A DNA stretch of 64,000 nucleotides from Novosphingobium sp. (GCF_039595395.1 NZ_JBCNLP010000001.1:372001-436000); one strand, 5' to 3'; shown: positions 50,049 through 60,500, numbered from the stretch's first letter. The notes: a model not told the origin generated them from the sequence alone. Made by a program: numbers and translations.

Positions 50049-50078
50049 TTGACGTTTTTATTCAAAATGGAGAAATAA
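50049..50078 (+). promoter_or_regulatory. Late promoter candidate with operator copy 6
   Basis: TTGACG (50049-50054), 17-18 nt, then GAAATA/AAATAA. The operator TTATTCAAAATGGAGAA (50058-50074) fills the spacer. This could allow the repressor to silence capsid and tail genes. Confidence 0.5.
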
Positions 50079-50107
50079 GGGCATCCCGTGATGCCCCCGG
50101 CGAACGG

Positions 50108-50137
50108 CAGGTGTCATCCCTCTGGGGGTGGCACCTG
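50108..50137 (+). terminator. Hairpin between scaffold and capsid genes
   Basis: CAGGTGTCA pairs with TGGCACCTG (one G-T pair) and the inner CCC/GGG extends the stem. TTT follows. It lies downstream of the late promoter candidate, so it may be an antitermination or mRNA-processing site. Confidence 0.45.
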
Positions 50138-50308
50138 TTTCGCCAAATGGTCCTGCGGGACCGGCCTCCCCGCCTCTGGCGGCCCCGGTGCAGAGGGCGA
50201 AAGCAGCCCGGCGCACGCGGCGCATAACCCGCCAGACTGGCCCGGCTCGCCGCCGCCTCCCCGGTCGAAATCAAACCCATCGGTTCGTTTTTGACTTTGG
50301 AGGCCCAT

Positions 50309-51217
50309 ATGGCCGAGAATTTCGCCGAAACCCATCGCAACGTAAAGTTTTCGAACAACGTCGAGGCCACCCTGCGTCAGGAGCCCGGCGTCATCTACAC
50401 GCTGGCCGGCACGAGCGACAATTACACCGGCAATAAGAAGGCCCGCATCACCAACCGGTTTGGCCGGGTCAAGATGGTCGAGCGCACCACGCGCAACGCC
50501 GATACCAACAACACCGATGTCGACAGCCTTGCGCGTTTCATCGCTCCCGGAAAGCTGGCCGATGTCGCGCCCATTCTGGATGAGGATGATACCGAGGTTA
50601 CCGAGGTGGAGCTGGGCTCCGCACTGGTGAACGAAGTCGCCTCTGCCGCCTCGACCTATCACGACGACATGGCGAGCCGAGGCTTTTTCGGCAACGGCTG
50701 GACGGGCGAGAATGGCGACATCGCCGTGCCCTTCAAGAGCAGCAACATCCTCGTCCATGGCGGCGTGGGCATCACCAAGAACAAGCTGATCGCCCTGCGC
50801 GCGCTGATCAAGACGCGGCATGTGAACTTCCAGCGCGAAAAGCCCATCATCATGGTGACCCCCGATGATGAGACCGCGCTGCTCGGCATCGAGGAGTATG
50901 TGAACACGCGCTACGGCGAGGGTACGCCCCTGGCCGATGGCGAGCTGAAGCCCTGGATGGGCTTCCGCTTCATGCCGTTCACCCCCGATGCGGAATCGCT
51001 GCCCACCAGCTGGCAGAACTGGTTCACCGATGGAGGTATTACCCGCAACCTTCCGGTGATCGTGCCCAGCGGCTTCCATCGCGGCATCTGGCGCGAGTTC
51101 AAGGGCTCCATCGATGAGCGTGCCGACAAGAGCCACTCCACCCAGTTCTGGGGCTCGGCCCGCAGCGCCTGCGTTCGCACGGACGAAGACAAGGCCTTTA
51201 TCATTCAGACCCGGTGA
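50309..51217 (+). CDS. Major capsid protein (probable, Phage_capsid_2-like)
   Basis: 302 residues from the ATG at 50309 (GGAGG 5 nt upstream); an in-frame start at 50291 is less likely. Contains DVDSLARFIAPGKLADVAPI, VNEVASAASTYHDDMASRGF, FFGNGWTGENGDIAVPF and KPIIMVTPDDETALLGIEEY, a pattern typical of the Phage_capsid_2 group of HK97-fold proteins. It has its own promoter-like region and is followed by a terminator, as expected for the most expressed virion gene. Confidence 0.78.
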   Translation: MAENFAETHRNVKFSNNVEATLRQEPGVIYTLAGTSDNYTGNKKARITNRFGRVKMVERTTRNADTNNTDVDSLARFIAPGKLADVAPILDEDDTEVTEVELGSALVNEVASAASTYHDDMASRGFFGNGWTGENGDIAVPFKSSNILVHGGVGITKNKLIALRALIKTRHVNFQREKPIIMVTPDDETALLGIEEYVNTRYGEGTPLADGELKPWMGFRFMPFTPDAESLPTSWQNWFTDGGITRNLPVIVPSGFHRGIWREFKGSIDERADKSHSTQFWGSARSACVRTDEDKAFIIQTR

Positions 51218-51223
51218 TGACTG

Positions 51224-51245
51224 GCGGGCGGCGCAAGCCGCCCGC
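51224..51245 (+). terminator. Intrinsic terminator after the capsid gene
   Basis: Perfect GCGGGCGGC/GCCGCCCGC stem with a GCAA loop, then TTT and a second TTT. Located 7 nt past the capsid stop; probably partial, reducing transcription of downstream tail genes. Confidence 0.75.
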
Positions 51246-51280
51246 TTTGCCCTTTCCCACCCAAGCCATGGGGACATGAC

Positions 51281-51694
51281 ATGACGAAATTCGGTAGCCA
51301 GTTTTCCTCGACCGACCCGCTCAAGAAGGCTGATGGCCGCTCGCATGATGCGGGTGTGCGCAGCTTCGAGAACGTTTTCGACCTGACCGTGGATGGGGGC
51401 ACCAATCAGGCGCTCAAGATCGCGGAAATCCAGCCCGGTGTGCATGCGCAAACCGTCACGCTGGACACCGATCAGAACCTATCGGCCATCAACTTCACCG
51501 TGGGCACCGCTGATACGCCCGCGAAATATGGTGCTTCGACGGCAGGGCCGAACGCGACCCAGAAGACGATCTATGTGCCGCTGTCGCTGGGCTTGGGCTG
51601 CACCACGGTGAACGAGGAAATCTTCCTCTACCCCAGTGCCAACATGCCCGCCGCCGGTTCGCTGAAAACCCGCATGCACTGTTCCAAGCGCTGA
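51281..51694 (+). CDS. Small virion-associated protein (unknown)
   Basis: 137 residues, directly after the capsid. Beta-rich sequence with MTKFGSQFSSTDPLKKADGR, VTLDTDQNLSAINFTVGTAD and IYVPLSLGLGCTTVNEEIFL. The position suggests a head decoration or minor structural protein; no known family. Confidence 0.58.
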   Translation: MTKFGSQFSSTDPLKKADGRSHDAGVRSFENVFDLTVDGGTNQALKIAEIQPGVHAQTVTLDTDQNLSAINFTVGTADTPAKYGASTAGPNATQKTIYVPLSLGLGCTTVNEEIFLYPSANMPAAGSLKTRMHCSKR

Positions 51695-51733
51695 TTTCGA
51701 CCTGAGGGGCACCTCTCCCGCCCCTCACAACCT

Positions 51734-51796
51734 GCGGCGCGCCGGGGTCCATCAGGACTTCTGGAATGGGGATTTGCAGATAACCCGGCGCGCCGC
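51734..51796. repeat. Long inverted repeat between structural genes
   Basis: GCGGCGCGCCGGG (51734-51746) and CCCGGCGCGCCGC (51784-51796), perfect 13-bp arms around a 37-nt loop, in the gap before the tail adaptor gene. Could form a stable mRNA hairpin or terminator. Confidence 0.6.
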
Positions 51797-51810
51797 CTTT
51801 CTTGCAGGGC

Positions 51811-52440
51811 ATGATGATGATCGACAAGTCCAGCCAGACCGGGATCGTCAATGCCGCTGCGGGCTTGCTGGGCAGCACCTCGCGCCTTCAGAGCATTCAG
51901 GATGATATGCCGCTGGGGCTTCATGCTCGGGCCTTCTGGCCTATGATCGTGCGTCAGGCCTTCGTCGATTACAACTGGAACTTCGCGATTGCCCGTGCCG
52001 AGCTCAATGCCTCGGCTGAGGCTCCGACCTTTGGCTATCAATTCGCCTATGCCTTGCCCGCCGATTGCTCGCGTTGGCTGCCCCCCGGTCCTGCCGATGA
52101 TGCATGCTTTGACGGCATTGAGGAAGGCGGCCTGATTCTGACCGATGCCGTCGCCCCACTGCGCGTCCGCTACATCAGTCTGGAGCGAGCAACACAGGTG
52201 GCGCGCTGGCCGGACTATTTTTGCACTGCGGTCATGTATTCCATGGCCGAAATGCTGGCTGAGCCGCTGGCACAAAGTACCAGCTTGCGGCGGGATATGG
52301 GCGATCTGGCCGAACTGCACTGGAAACGCGCCAAGCGCCGCGACAGCCAGAGCCGGGGATCAGAACAGGTGCGCCGCGTGGCCTCTACCTCAAGCTGGAA
52401 TGCCTCCCGCTATCGCCCCTTCAACCCTGGGAGGCGTTGA
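51811..52440 (+). CDS. Tail tubular protein A-like adaptor (T7 gp11-like)
   Basis: 209 residues from the ATG at 51811, followed by more ATGs in frame. Contains QDDMPLGLHARAFWPMIVRQ, FGYQFAYALPADCSRWLPPG and PDYFCTAVMYSMAEMLAEPL, patterns of tubular-A adaptors (T7 gp11 about 196 residues). Connects portal to tail nozzle. Followed 3 nt later by the nozzle gene. Confidence 0.72.
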   Translation: MMMIDKSSQTGIVNAAAGLLGSTSRLQSIQDDMPLGLHARAFWPMIVRQAFVDYNWNFAIARAELNASAEAPTFGYQFAYALPADCSRWLPPGPADDACFDGIEEGGLILTDAVAPLRVRYISLERATQVARWPDYFCTAVMYSMAEMLAEPLAQSTSLRRDMGDLAELHWKRAKRRDSQSRGSEQVRRVASTSSWNASRYRPFNPGRR

Positions 52441-52443
52441 GCC

Positions 52444-54609
52444 ATGTCTCAGGTGGCCTATGCCAAGAACAGCTTCAACGGGGGTGAGCTGTCGAAGCGC
52501 ATCTCCGGTCGGCGCGATCAGGGTATCTACAAGATAGGCCTGTCTGCCATGACCGGCTTTGCCCCGCTGGTCGAGGGGCCGGCGGAGGCAATGCCCGGCT
52601 CGATCTGGGTCGCGCAGGCCAAGGGCCCATGCCGCCTGCTGCGTTTCGAATACAATGTGACGCAGGGGCATGTGATCGAGGCGAGCGCCAATGCTTTCCG
52701 CGTCTACACCAATGACGTGCGGCTTGAGGTGGGCGGTGTGCCGGTCGAGGTCGCGACGCCATGGGATTGGCCCGCGACCCAGAAGCTGCGCAACTTCCAG
52801 TCCTATGATGTGATGTACTGCTTTCACGGCGGCTACCAGACCCGCCAGTTCGTGCGCGACGGCGCGACAGCCTTTCATCTCGAAACACTGGAATTTGAGA
52901 ACGGCCCGTTCGATGACAGGAATTCCGATCAATCCCGGACGGTGACGCCCAGCGCGCTGACCGGAGATATCATGCTGTCATCCAGCACGGCGATGTTTGC
53001 CGCGACCGATGTTGGCTCGCTGTTTCAGCTTGAGGCGGTGGATTTTGGCGATACGCCGCAATGGGAGCCGGGCGTTACCATCGCCACCGGCGATATCCGT
53101 GTCTCCAATGAGCGGGTCTATACTGCCGTTTCGAACGGTAAAACTGGCAGCTTGCAGCCGAACCATACCATCGGAACCGAATGGGATGGCAATGGCGGGG
53201 ATACCGGTGTGCAATGGGCATACACCCATGATCACTACGGCATCCTGAAGATAACCGGCTACACCAGCCCTACGCAGATCAGCGGGACCGTGCTGCGGGC
53301 CATGCCCTTTTCGACTGCCGAGGCCACATGGCGCTGGCGTTTCGGTTCATTTTCCGACACGCGCGGTTGGCCCGAGGGCGGCTGCATCTGGAAAGAGCGG
53401 CTCTGCCTGTTCAAGGGCAGCCGCATCTATCTTTCGGTGGCTGCTGACCTGCTCAACTTCGCCACCTGGAGCGAGGATGACACGGTTACCGCCGATATGG
53501 CGGTGCAGCGCCAGATCGACGATCCCAATGCCATTCTGGCCATGGCCCCCGGTGAGCATCTGATGCTCTACAACGCCAGCGGCGTGTTCATGGTCATTCC
53601 CGAGAATGCCGCCGCCGCCTTCGGCCCAGAGAACGCCAAGGTGCGCCGCATCAACAATGGCAATTGCGGCACGGCAGCTCCCCTGCTGCTGGATGATCGG
53701 ACGGTGCATATCGACCGGAGCCAGCGCCGCATCTATGAGATCGACCTCGATTCCAACCGGAGCGCCCCGACACCGATCGATCTGACGCGCTATGCCCGCC
53801 AGATGGGTACGAAAAAGCGGCAGTTCGTGGAGATTGCCGCGCAGCAGCACCCGTCGAACATGATCTGGACGGTGCGCGATGACGGCACCATGGCCATCGC
53901 ATCCTATCTGGATGAAGAGCAGGTGCTGGGCTGGGCAAACCGCCCGCTGGCCAATGGTGTTCTGGCGCGCAGCATCGTCAACATCACCGATCCCGATGGA
54001 AAGCTGGATCAGATCTGGGCGGCGGTGGAGTTCGCCGGCGCATGGCATGTGATCCGCATGGCGCAATGGCGCGAGGACGGGGATAGCGGGGACAACCAGA
54101 TCATGAGCGATCTGGTGGCAATCTATGACGATGTGCCCACAACCACCTTCGTCGCGCCCCATCTGGCCAATCGCAGGGTCGAAGTGGTGGCTGATGCCAT
54201 CAATTACTGGGTATTTGACGCCGATGGCGATGGCCGGATCAGCCTGCCGCAGGAGGCCAGCACGATCATCATGGGGCTGAACTATCCGGCCTTTGTCGAA
54301 GATGTCTCGATTGAGGCGGGCGGTGACAACGGGCCTGCGCAGTCGAAAATGGCGCGGATCAGCCGTTCATGGGTCGAACTGGAGCAATCGCGCGGCCTTG
54401 CCTTTGGCACCCCCGGAACCATGCAGGATCTGACCCAGTTTGCCGATGGCGATCTGTCGAACATGGGCTGGGCTGCCGAGGACGGGTTTCGCTATATCGA
54501 GGCGAATGGCGATTTCACGCAATCGCCCCGCCTGCGCGTGGAGCGTCGCGCGCCCTTTGCCAGCACCATCATCGGTTGGGGTGCCAAGTTGGAAGTCCAG
54601 CAGAAATGA
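52444..54609 (+). CDS. Tail nozzle / tubular protein B-like (T7 gp12-like)
   Basis: 721 residues. Starts with the conserved NSFNGGELSKRISGRRDQ and IYKIGLSAMTGFAPLVEGPA stretches of tubular-B nozzle proteins; later WRFGSFSDTRGWPEGGCIWK and CLFKGSRIYLSVAADL. Length is near T7 gp12 (794). Forms the tail tube with the adaptor. Its stop overlaps the next gene (ATGATG). Confidence 0.8.
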   Translation: MSQVAYAKNSFNGGELSKRISGRRDQGIYKIGLSAMTGFAPLVEGPAEAMPGSIWVAQAKGPCRLLRFEYNVTQGHVIEASANAFRVYTNDVRLEVGGVPVEVATPWDWPATQKLRNFQSYDVMYCFHGGYQTRQFVRDGATAFHLETLEFENGPFDDRNSDQSRTVTPSALTGDIMLSSSTAMFAATDVGSLFQLEAVDFGDTPQWEPGVTIATGDIRVSNERVYTAVSNGKTGSLQPNHTIGTEWDGNGGDTGVQWAYTHDHYGILKITGYTSPTQISGTVLRAMPFSTAEATWRWRFGSFSDTRGWPEGGCIWKERLCLFKGSRIYLSVAADLLNFATWSEDDTVTADMAVQRQIDDPNAILAMAPGEHLMLYNASGVFMVIPENAAAAFGPENAKVRRINNGNCGTAAPLLLDDRTVHIDRSQRRIYEIDLDSNRSAPTPIDLTRYARQMGTKKRQFVEIAAQQHPSNMIWTVRDDGTMAIASYLDEEQVLGWANRPLANGVLARSIVNITDPDGKLDQIWAAVEFAGAWHVIRMAQWREDGDSGDNQIMSDLVAIYDDVPTTTFVAPHLANRRVEVVADAINYWVFDADGDGRISLPQEASTIIMGLNYPAFVEDVSIEAGGDNGPAQSKMARISRSWVELEQSRGLAFGTPGTMQDLTQFADGDLSNMGWAAEDGFRYIEANGDFTQSPRLRVERRAPFASTIIGWGAKLEVQQK

Positions 54610-55043
54610 TGCGCGTCACCCCCTTTGTCGCCCGCGATCTGGACGATCTGGCGCCAAGCGCCACCGCGTTGCGGGAAATGGCGCAGGTTGACCGCATCGC
54701 GCAGGCCGCTGCCCATGAGGCGCGGGGCGAGTGTTTCACCATTCGCGCGCCCGATGGTCGCGTGCTGTATTGCGGCGGCGCGCTGGTCCACCATGATGGT
54801 TATGCCACTTTGTGGGCGCTGATGGCCGATGGGATCGGCGCGCGCAGCCTCGGTCATGTGGTGGATATCGCCCGGCGCTATATCGCTGGCCTGCCCCATG
54901 CCCGTCTGGACGCCATGATCAATGCCGAGGATCAGGCGGCGATCCGCTGGATCAAGGCTTTCGGCTTCACCCTCGAGGCAACCCTTTGCGGTGCGGTGGC
55001 TGGCGGCGGCGACCTGCATATCTATCGGAGGCCGACCGCATGA
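54606..55043 (+). CDS. Internal virion protein A-like (T7 gp13-like, acetyltransferase fold)
   Basis: 145 residues from the ATG at 54606. GNAT-like pattern: FVARDLDDL, GRVLYCGGALVHHDGYATLW, ALMADGIGARSLGHVVDIAR and RWIKAFGFTLEATL. T7 gp13 (138 residues) has a similar fold and position. Overlaps its neighbours by 4 nt on each side. Confidence 0.68.
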   Translation: MMRVTPFVARDLDDLAPSATALREMAQVDRIAQAAAHEARGECFTIRAPDGRVLYCGGALVHHDGYATLWALMADGIGARSLGHVVDIARRYIAGLPHARLDAMINAEDQAAIRWIKAFGFTLEATLCGAVAGGGDLHIYRRPTA

Positions 55044-55615
55044 GTTTTTCGAGCAATCCCATGTTCTCGGCGGCCATTCAGGGCATTGGCAACGGTTTGC
55101 AGTCCGCAGGCCAGTCCAATGCGCTGAGGCAGCAGGCGGCGGTGGCCGATGAAAATGCGCGACTGTCGCTGCTGGCTGGCGAACAGGAGGTTTCCACCGT
55201 CAATCGTAAGGCGCGGGCGGCCATGGGCGAGCAGATTGCCTCCATGGCGGGCAGTGGCTTTGTGCCTAATGCGGGTTCGGCGGCTGATTTGATCACCGCA
55301 TCTTCGCTCGATGCAGCGCGCGATGTCGCCAATATCCGGACAAAGGCCAGTGAGCAGGCCGCCAATTATGAAACCGAGGCGGCAGCGAAGCGCGATCAGG
55401 CCCATGCGGCGATCATCAATGGGCTGTTCGGCAGTGTTGCCGGCGCGATCAAGGCCACGGGCACGGCGCGTAACCAGCGCATGCTGGACAGCGCGACCAG
55501 CATCTATCGCAATGCCGTCAACGCGCCGGACCTGTTGGGCGGCAGTGTGCTGGGCGCCATCCCGGGCGGGGGCCCGGCTTTAACCCAATACGGCGATTTC
55601 GCCCCGAACCGCTAG
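55040..55615 (+). CDS. Internal virion protein B-like (T7 gp14-like)
   Basis: 191 residues from the ATG at 55040 (ATGA overlap). Helical, with Ala/Gln-rich AGQSNALRQQAAVADENARL, NRKARAAMGEQIASMAGSGF, VPNAGSAADLITASSLDAA and a C-terminal NGLFGSVAGAIKATGTARNQ membrane-like helix. Same length as T7 gp14 (196). Likely ejected into the host envelope with the DNA. Confidence 0.72.
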   Translation: MSFSSNPMFSAAIQGIGNGLQSAGQSNALRQQAAVADENARLSLLAGEQEVSTVNRKARAAMGEQIASMAGSGFVPNAGSAADLITASSLDAARDVANIRTKASEQAANYETEAAAKRDQAHAAIINGLFGSVAGAIKATGTARNQRMLDSATSIYRNAVNAPDLLGGSVLGAIPGGGPALTQYGDFAPNR

Positions 55616-55622
55616 GAGAGTA

Positions 55623-57500
55623 ATGATGGCTGGCGGATATCAGCGTGTAGCCGATGGCAGCAGTGTCGTCATGCGCACCGATGCGGTGGGACCGGATGAT
55701 GCCAGTATCTTCGGGCAGGGCCTTACGCAGCTGGGGCAGGCGCTCCAGCAGACGCAGGAGGAGGATTATCGCACCCGCAGACAGGTCGGTGAGATCAATT
55801 TTTCCACCCAAAAGGTCATTCAGGAAAAGCAGCGGACAGCCCAGTACAATGTCGGCATGGGCGCCTATGCCGATTTGCAGATTAGCATGTCCAAGGATCT
55901 GGATGACCTCTACAAGAGCCTGCCTGAAGGCAAGATCGGCTATGGCGCGCAGGCTCAGAAGCTGATCCATGATCGCACCGGGACCTTTCTCGATACGATC
56001 AAGGATGATCAGGTACGCGAGCGCTTCGCGCATATGGTCAATGACTATACCGTGCGGCAGACCCTTGGGGCGAATGCGCAGGAAGAAGCGGCCTTCACCA
56101 AATTTCAGGGCGATGCGGGACAGCACTGGCTGAACAGCACCGGCAACGGGCTGATCGCCAGCCCCACGAGTGATGGCTATCACATGGCGATTGCCGACCT
56201 TGAAACCTATGCCAAGTCCTCATTCTCCGATGAAGCCGTGCGCCAGCATTTCGTCAGGATCGGTACCAATCAGCTGACCGGCAATCTGCTGGATGGCATG
56301 AGTCAGGCCGGGAACTGGCAGGGCATGCGCAAGCTGCTGGGCGACGGCGTGTTCAAGGATATTCTGACCCCACAGCAGACCGAAGGTTATCTCAACCTTG
56401 CGGGGCAGGGCGAGAACATCGCCCAGCGTGAGGCGGCGCTGGCGACGGCAACGGCCCAGAAGAATGCCCGCGATGTCTTGAAGTCGATCAAGGTCGATAT
56501 CGACAATGGCACCAGCGTTCCCCACACGACGATTGCCCACGCGATCACGGCGGCCAAGGCGGCAGGCCTTCCGGAATCCGAGCTGAAAGAGGCAGGCTAT
56601 TTGGGCCGCGACAGCATGCAGGCCCAGCAAATCCGGGGGCTGGCCACGCCGGTGCTAGATGGGCAGGTGATGCAACTCCGCCAGAAGCAGGCGATGGGCA
56701 AGCTGACCGATGACGATGCGGCATGGCTGACGCGTGGCGAGCAGGAAATCGACAAGAGGTCCAAGGATGCGGGGTTGAAGCTGGCGCCCCTGCTCAAGGG
56801 TGATGTGGCTAGCCAGATGCAGGGCATGGCTACGCTGGCCAGCCTGCCCGTTGATGAACGCTTTCGAGTGGCGCGAGCTGCTGGGCATGAGCAGGCTGCG
56901 ATCATCGCGGGGCTACCCGAAGCATCACGTCTAACCGCAGTGCAGGGCGCCAGCATTCGACAGGCGCGCCCGACTGATTTTCTGCCTCCGAAGAGCCCCG
57001 ATGTTCATGACCCTCACAAAAGGGCGGATGAAATTTTTCGCTCGGTACTTGGTGATTTGGTTGATGATGTTGGAAGCAATTATGCTCAAATCCGTGAGTT
57101 ATCTTTAGATTTTAATGCTGGATCTAATAACAAATGGGATGAGGCTGGGTTTCGTAATTCTATTCAGGTTTTGAGCGGGCAAAGGAAGCGGTCAGATGGC
57201 GTGATGGTCGGCGGTATAGCTACCATTCATGGGCATCAGATCGAACTGCCTGCCCATTGGACCGCCAGTGACTTCGACCAGCGCTATGCCCGCAATACCT
57301 TTGCCGGGGCGATCTATGCCAACGGTAGCGCGGTAAAGCCCGAGGATGTGCGCGCGCATTTTCGTCCTCAGCATCTTGGCACCGATGAAGATGGTACAGA
57401 AAAATACCTACTTATCGGGGCTAACCGGAAGCCTTTGTTGCGAAAAGGTAGCGGGGGCACCGAGCCTTACGTGCTCTCAGTTTCTGCCTATCCGAGGTGA
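55623..57500 (+). CDS. Internal virion protein C-like (T7 gp15-like)
   Basis: 625 residues; starts at a double ATG (55623). Helical throughout, with QVRERFAHMVNDYTVRQTLG and AKAAGLPESELKEAGYLGRD. Position and size point to gp15 (747 in T7), a channel-forming ejection protein. Bases about 57020-57185 have much lower GC than the rest of the gene, and the encoded segment (DEIFRSVLGDLVDDVGSNYA) looks acquired by recombination. Confidence 0.65.
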   Translation: MMAGGYQRVADGSSVVMRTDAVGPDDASIFGQGLTQLGQALQQTQEEDYRTRRQVGEINFSTQKVIQEKQRTAQYNVGMGAYADLQISMSKDLDDLYKSLPEGKIGYGAQAQKLIHDRTGTFLDTIKDDQVRERFAHMVNDYTVRQTLGANAQEEAAFTKFQGDAGQHWLNSTGNGLIASPTSDGYHMAIADLETYAKSSFSDEAVRQHFVRIGTNQLTGNLLDGMSQAGNWQGMRKLLGDGVFKDILTPQQTEGYLNLAGQGENIAQREAALATATAQKNARDVLKSIKVDIDNGTSVPHTTIAHAITAAKAAGLPESELKEAGYLGRDSMQAQQIRGLATPVLDGQVMQLRQKQAMGKLTDDDAAWLTRGEQEIDKRSKDAGLKLAPLLKGDVASQMQGMATLASLPVDERFRVARAAGHEQAAIIAGLPEASRLTAVQGASIRQARPTDFLPPKSPDVHDPHKRADEIFRSVLGDLVDDVGSNYAQIRELSLDFNAGSNNKWDEAGFRNSIQVLSGQRKRSDGVMVGGIATIHGHQIELPAHWTASDFDQRYARNTFAGAIYANGSAVKPEDVRAHFRPQHLGTDEDGTEKYLLIGANRKPLLRKGSGGTEPYVLSVSAYPR

Positions 57501-57505
57501 GATAA

Positions 57506-60500
57506 ATGCCATTTGCAATTCCGGCCTTGAATAGACCCCTGCCAGCCTCGAAGGGGGCGGACGCTCCGTTGCCCGAGCCCACATTCCTGCAGGGTATTGC
57601 GGCTACCTTCCGCACCGGGCGCGATGATCAGTCCGGGCATATGCAGGATGAGCGGCAGGCGGCCTATATGGCGCTTGCCTCAGGGCTGATCGACATGGGC
57701 AATCCAGTCGAGAAGTATATCTACCCCTCGCGTAGTGGCAGTCAGGTCAATGAGCAGGACATCTGGAAGGATGTGCAGGCGGCCAAGGCACGCGACCCGA
57801 AGCTGTTCAGCAATGTGCCGCAGCAACAGGGCGAGTTCGATACGCAGTGGCAGGCGAAGATGCGCGCGCGCCAGCAGAGCGACCAGCTCACCGTCAGCCG
57901 CACGGGCTGGACGCCGTGGCTGATCGGCAGTCTGGGCGCAGGGTTCACGGACCCGATCAATGTCGGCACACTGCCCTTTGGCGGCGCGGCGGGCGGCCTT
58001 GTGCGCACCATGGCGCGCGATGCCGTGATCAACAGCGTCATCAGTGCTGTGCAGCAACCGATGGTGGCGGGCGAGCGCAAGGCGCAAGGGCGTGATTACA
58101 CGTTGGGAGAGGCGGCGCAGAATATGGCGCTGGCCCCGGTGATCGGCGCTGGCTTCGGCGCTGTCGCCCACGGGGCCAAGGTGGGCGCGGAAAAGGCCGG
58201 GCCGTTGGTGGGCAAGGCCTATGATGGTGTGGCGGCAGGGCTGGGCAATGCCGTGGCCACGCATTGGGATCGCCTGCCGACCAGCTTGCAGGATCGCATC
58301 ACGGCAAGTGCCAAGATCGGCAGCGCGTCGGTGGATGACTGGCTGCTGGCCGATACCGCACAGGCGATCACGGGCCTTTCACCCGACAGCGGGGGCGAGG
58401 CAGCGTCCGCCGCCGTTTTGCGGCGCGAGGGGCAGATCGATGCTGCCAGCCCCTTCGTCGCCAATGGTGCGGGCATGGCCACCCATCGCGAGGCGCTGTC
58501 CAATGCCGTGAGTCGTATCCTTGCGCAGGACCCTTCTACGCGCAGCCCGGTGACGCGCGCGGCGGCGCTGGGGCGTTCCACCGCGATCAGCAGTGGATCG
58601 GTGCCAAGCGATCCGGTGGAAATCTTCACCAGCAGGCTGGGCGCAGTGGAAAGCGGTAACAGCAATTGGGCGGTGCCGCGCGATCCGGCTACGGGGCGCC
58701 CGCTGTCCTCCGCCCTCGGCAAATTTCAGTTCACCAAGGGCGCTTGGCTCACGCGCTTCAAGGCGCGCTTTGGCGATGCCGGGCTGAGCGACAGTGAAAT
58801 TCTGGCCAAGCGCACCGATGGGCGCTTGCAGGATGTGCTGCTGGGCGATGCCGCCCAGAGCTATGTCTCGATCCTGCGCAAGATGGGGGAGCCCGTCACG
58901 CCGGGCAAGCTCTATGCGATGCATTTCGCCGGGGAAGCGGGCGGGCGCGGCCTGTTGGAGGCGGCACCGGATACGCCTGCCGGGAAGGTGATGGGCGATG
59001 CTGCCGTTAAGGCCAACCCCTTCCTTGCCAAGATGACGGCGGGCGATGTGCTTGCCTGGGCGGATCGCAAGATGGGCGGCAGCGGCCATGTCGCGCGGGC
59101 CAGCGGAGACGGCCTGCAACTGCGGGATCTGGCTACCGATGGTGGCGATGTGGATGCGGCTTTGCATGCCCAGATGCAGCGCGACCTTGATGCCGGGCGG
59201 CTCGATATCGCCCAGCGCCGGGCTGCACTGATGGGGCAGACGCAACCGGTGGCCGATGTGCTGGCCGCCGATGCGCGCGGTGTGCCGGTTGATGTACCGG
59301 AGGTCGGTCCTGATGCGGCGCCTGCCGCTCCTGATGCATCGGTGCCGGCGCCGCTTGAGCCGCGCGCTCTCGATCCCGAGGCGCCCGCGCCCGAGGTGCT
59401 GGCGATTCTGCCCCAGTTGCGCGAGGTGATTGCCGACCGGTCGCAGAGTCTGAATGCCGTGGGCAAGCTGGCCAAGGATCTGGGCGTGAGCGAAGCGCAG
59501 ATCCGGCAGGGCCTGACATCGCTGGTCGCGGAAGGCGGACTGACCCAGCGCAAGTCCGGCCAGTTTCAGCGCGCCGCGGCGCCCATGAGCGGACCGGAGG
59601 ATGTGCTGGAGTTCATCGGGCGCAATGGCGGCATTCGTGACAATGAGGGGCACGCGCTGGGCCTGCGCAGCCTGCCGCCTGAGGAAAAGGTGGGCCTCAA
59701 CCGCCAACAGATCAAATCCGCCGAGGCGGCGCGGCGCACGGGATCGCGCGACTGGCAGCGGATGACGCGGCGCAATGGGCCGCTGCTGCGCCATTCGGGC
59801 ATGTCGATCGACAGGCTGGGCGAAAAGCTATGGGAGGGCGGTTACCTGACCGGGCGGGACAGCGCGCGGCCCACGGTGCGTGAGGTGCTGGAATTTCTGG
59901 ATCAGCGCCTGCTGGATGGCAAGGATCGCTATCCGCTGGCCGAGGCCCCGGCGCCCGATCCGGCGCGCCTCGATGCGCAATGGGGTTCTGAGCCCGTGCC
60001 GGATTCGCGCCTTGATCCCAATGGCCCGCACCCGTTCAACCAGTTGCCACCCCATATGCAGCGTGAGATGCAGGATTTCGCGGCAAACTGGCTGGGCGTT
60101 GACGATATCAGGTCGGAAATCGACCCGTGGATTATCGACCGGGCCACGGATTTGTGGCATGAGCATGGGGCAGACCGCAGCGTGGCTGGCGCCTTCGAAC
60201 AGGCTATCGCCGATTTTGACAACAGTCGCGCCGCTGATGTCCGCGCCGCAATTGGAGATGATGGCTTTGACGACATCCCCTTCGACACCGAACTTACATC
60301 TGGCGGAGCGGATCGCGCGGGCGAAGGCGCACGCGGCGGACCCGAGGGTTCCGGAACATCTGCGCGCGAGGGCGGCGCACGCGGCGGACCTGATGCAGCG
60401 CCTGAAGACCCGGGGCCACACCTAAGCGATCTGCCCGAGGCGGAGCGCACCCGCTTCCTCGATCCCGAGGGCGAGGCGATCAAGGCCCAGACCGAAAGCC

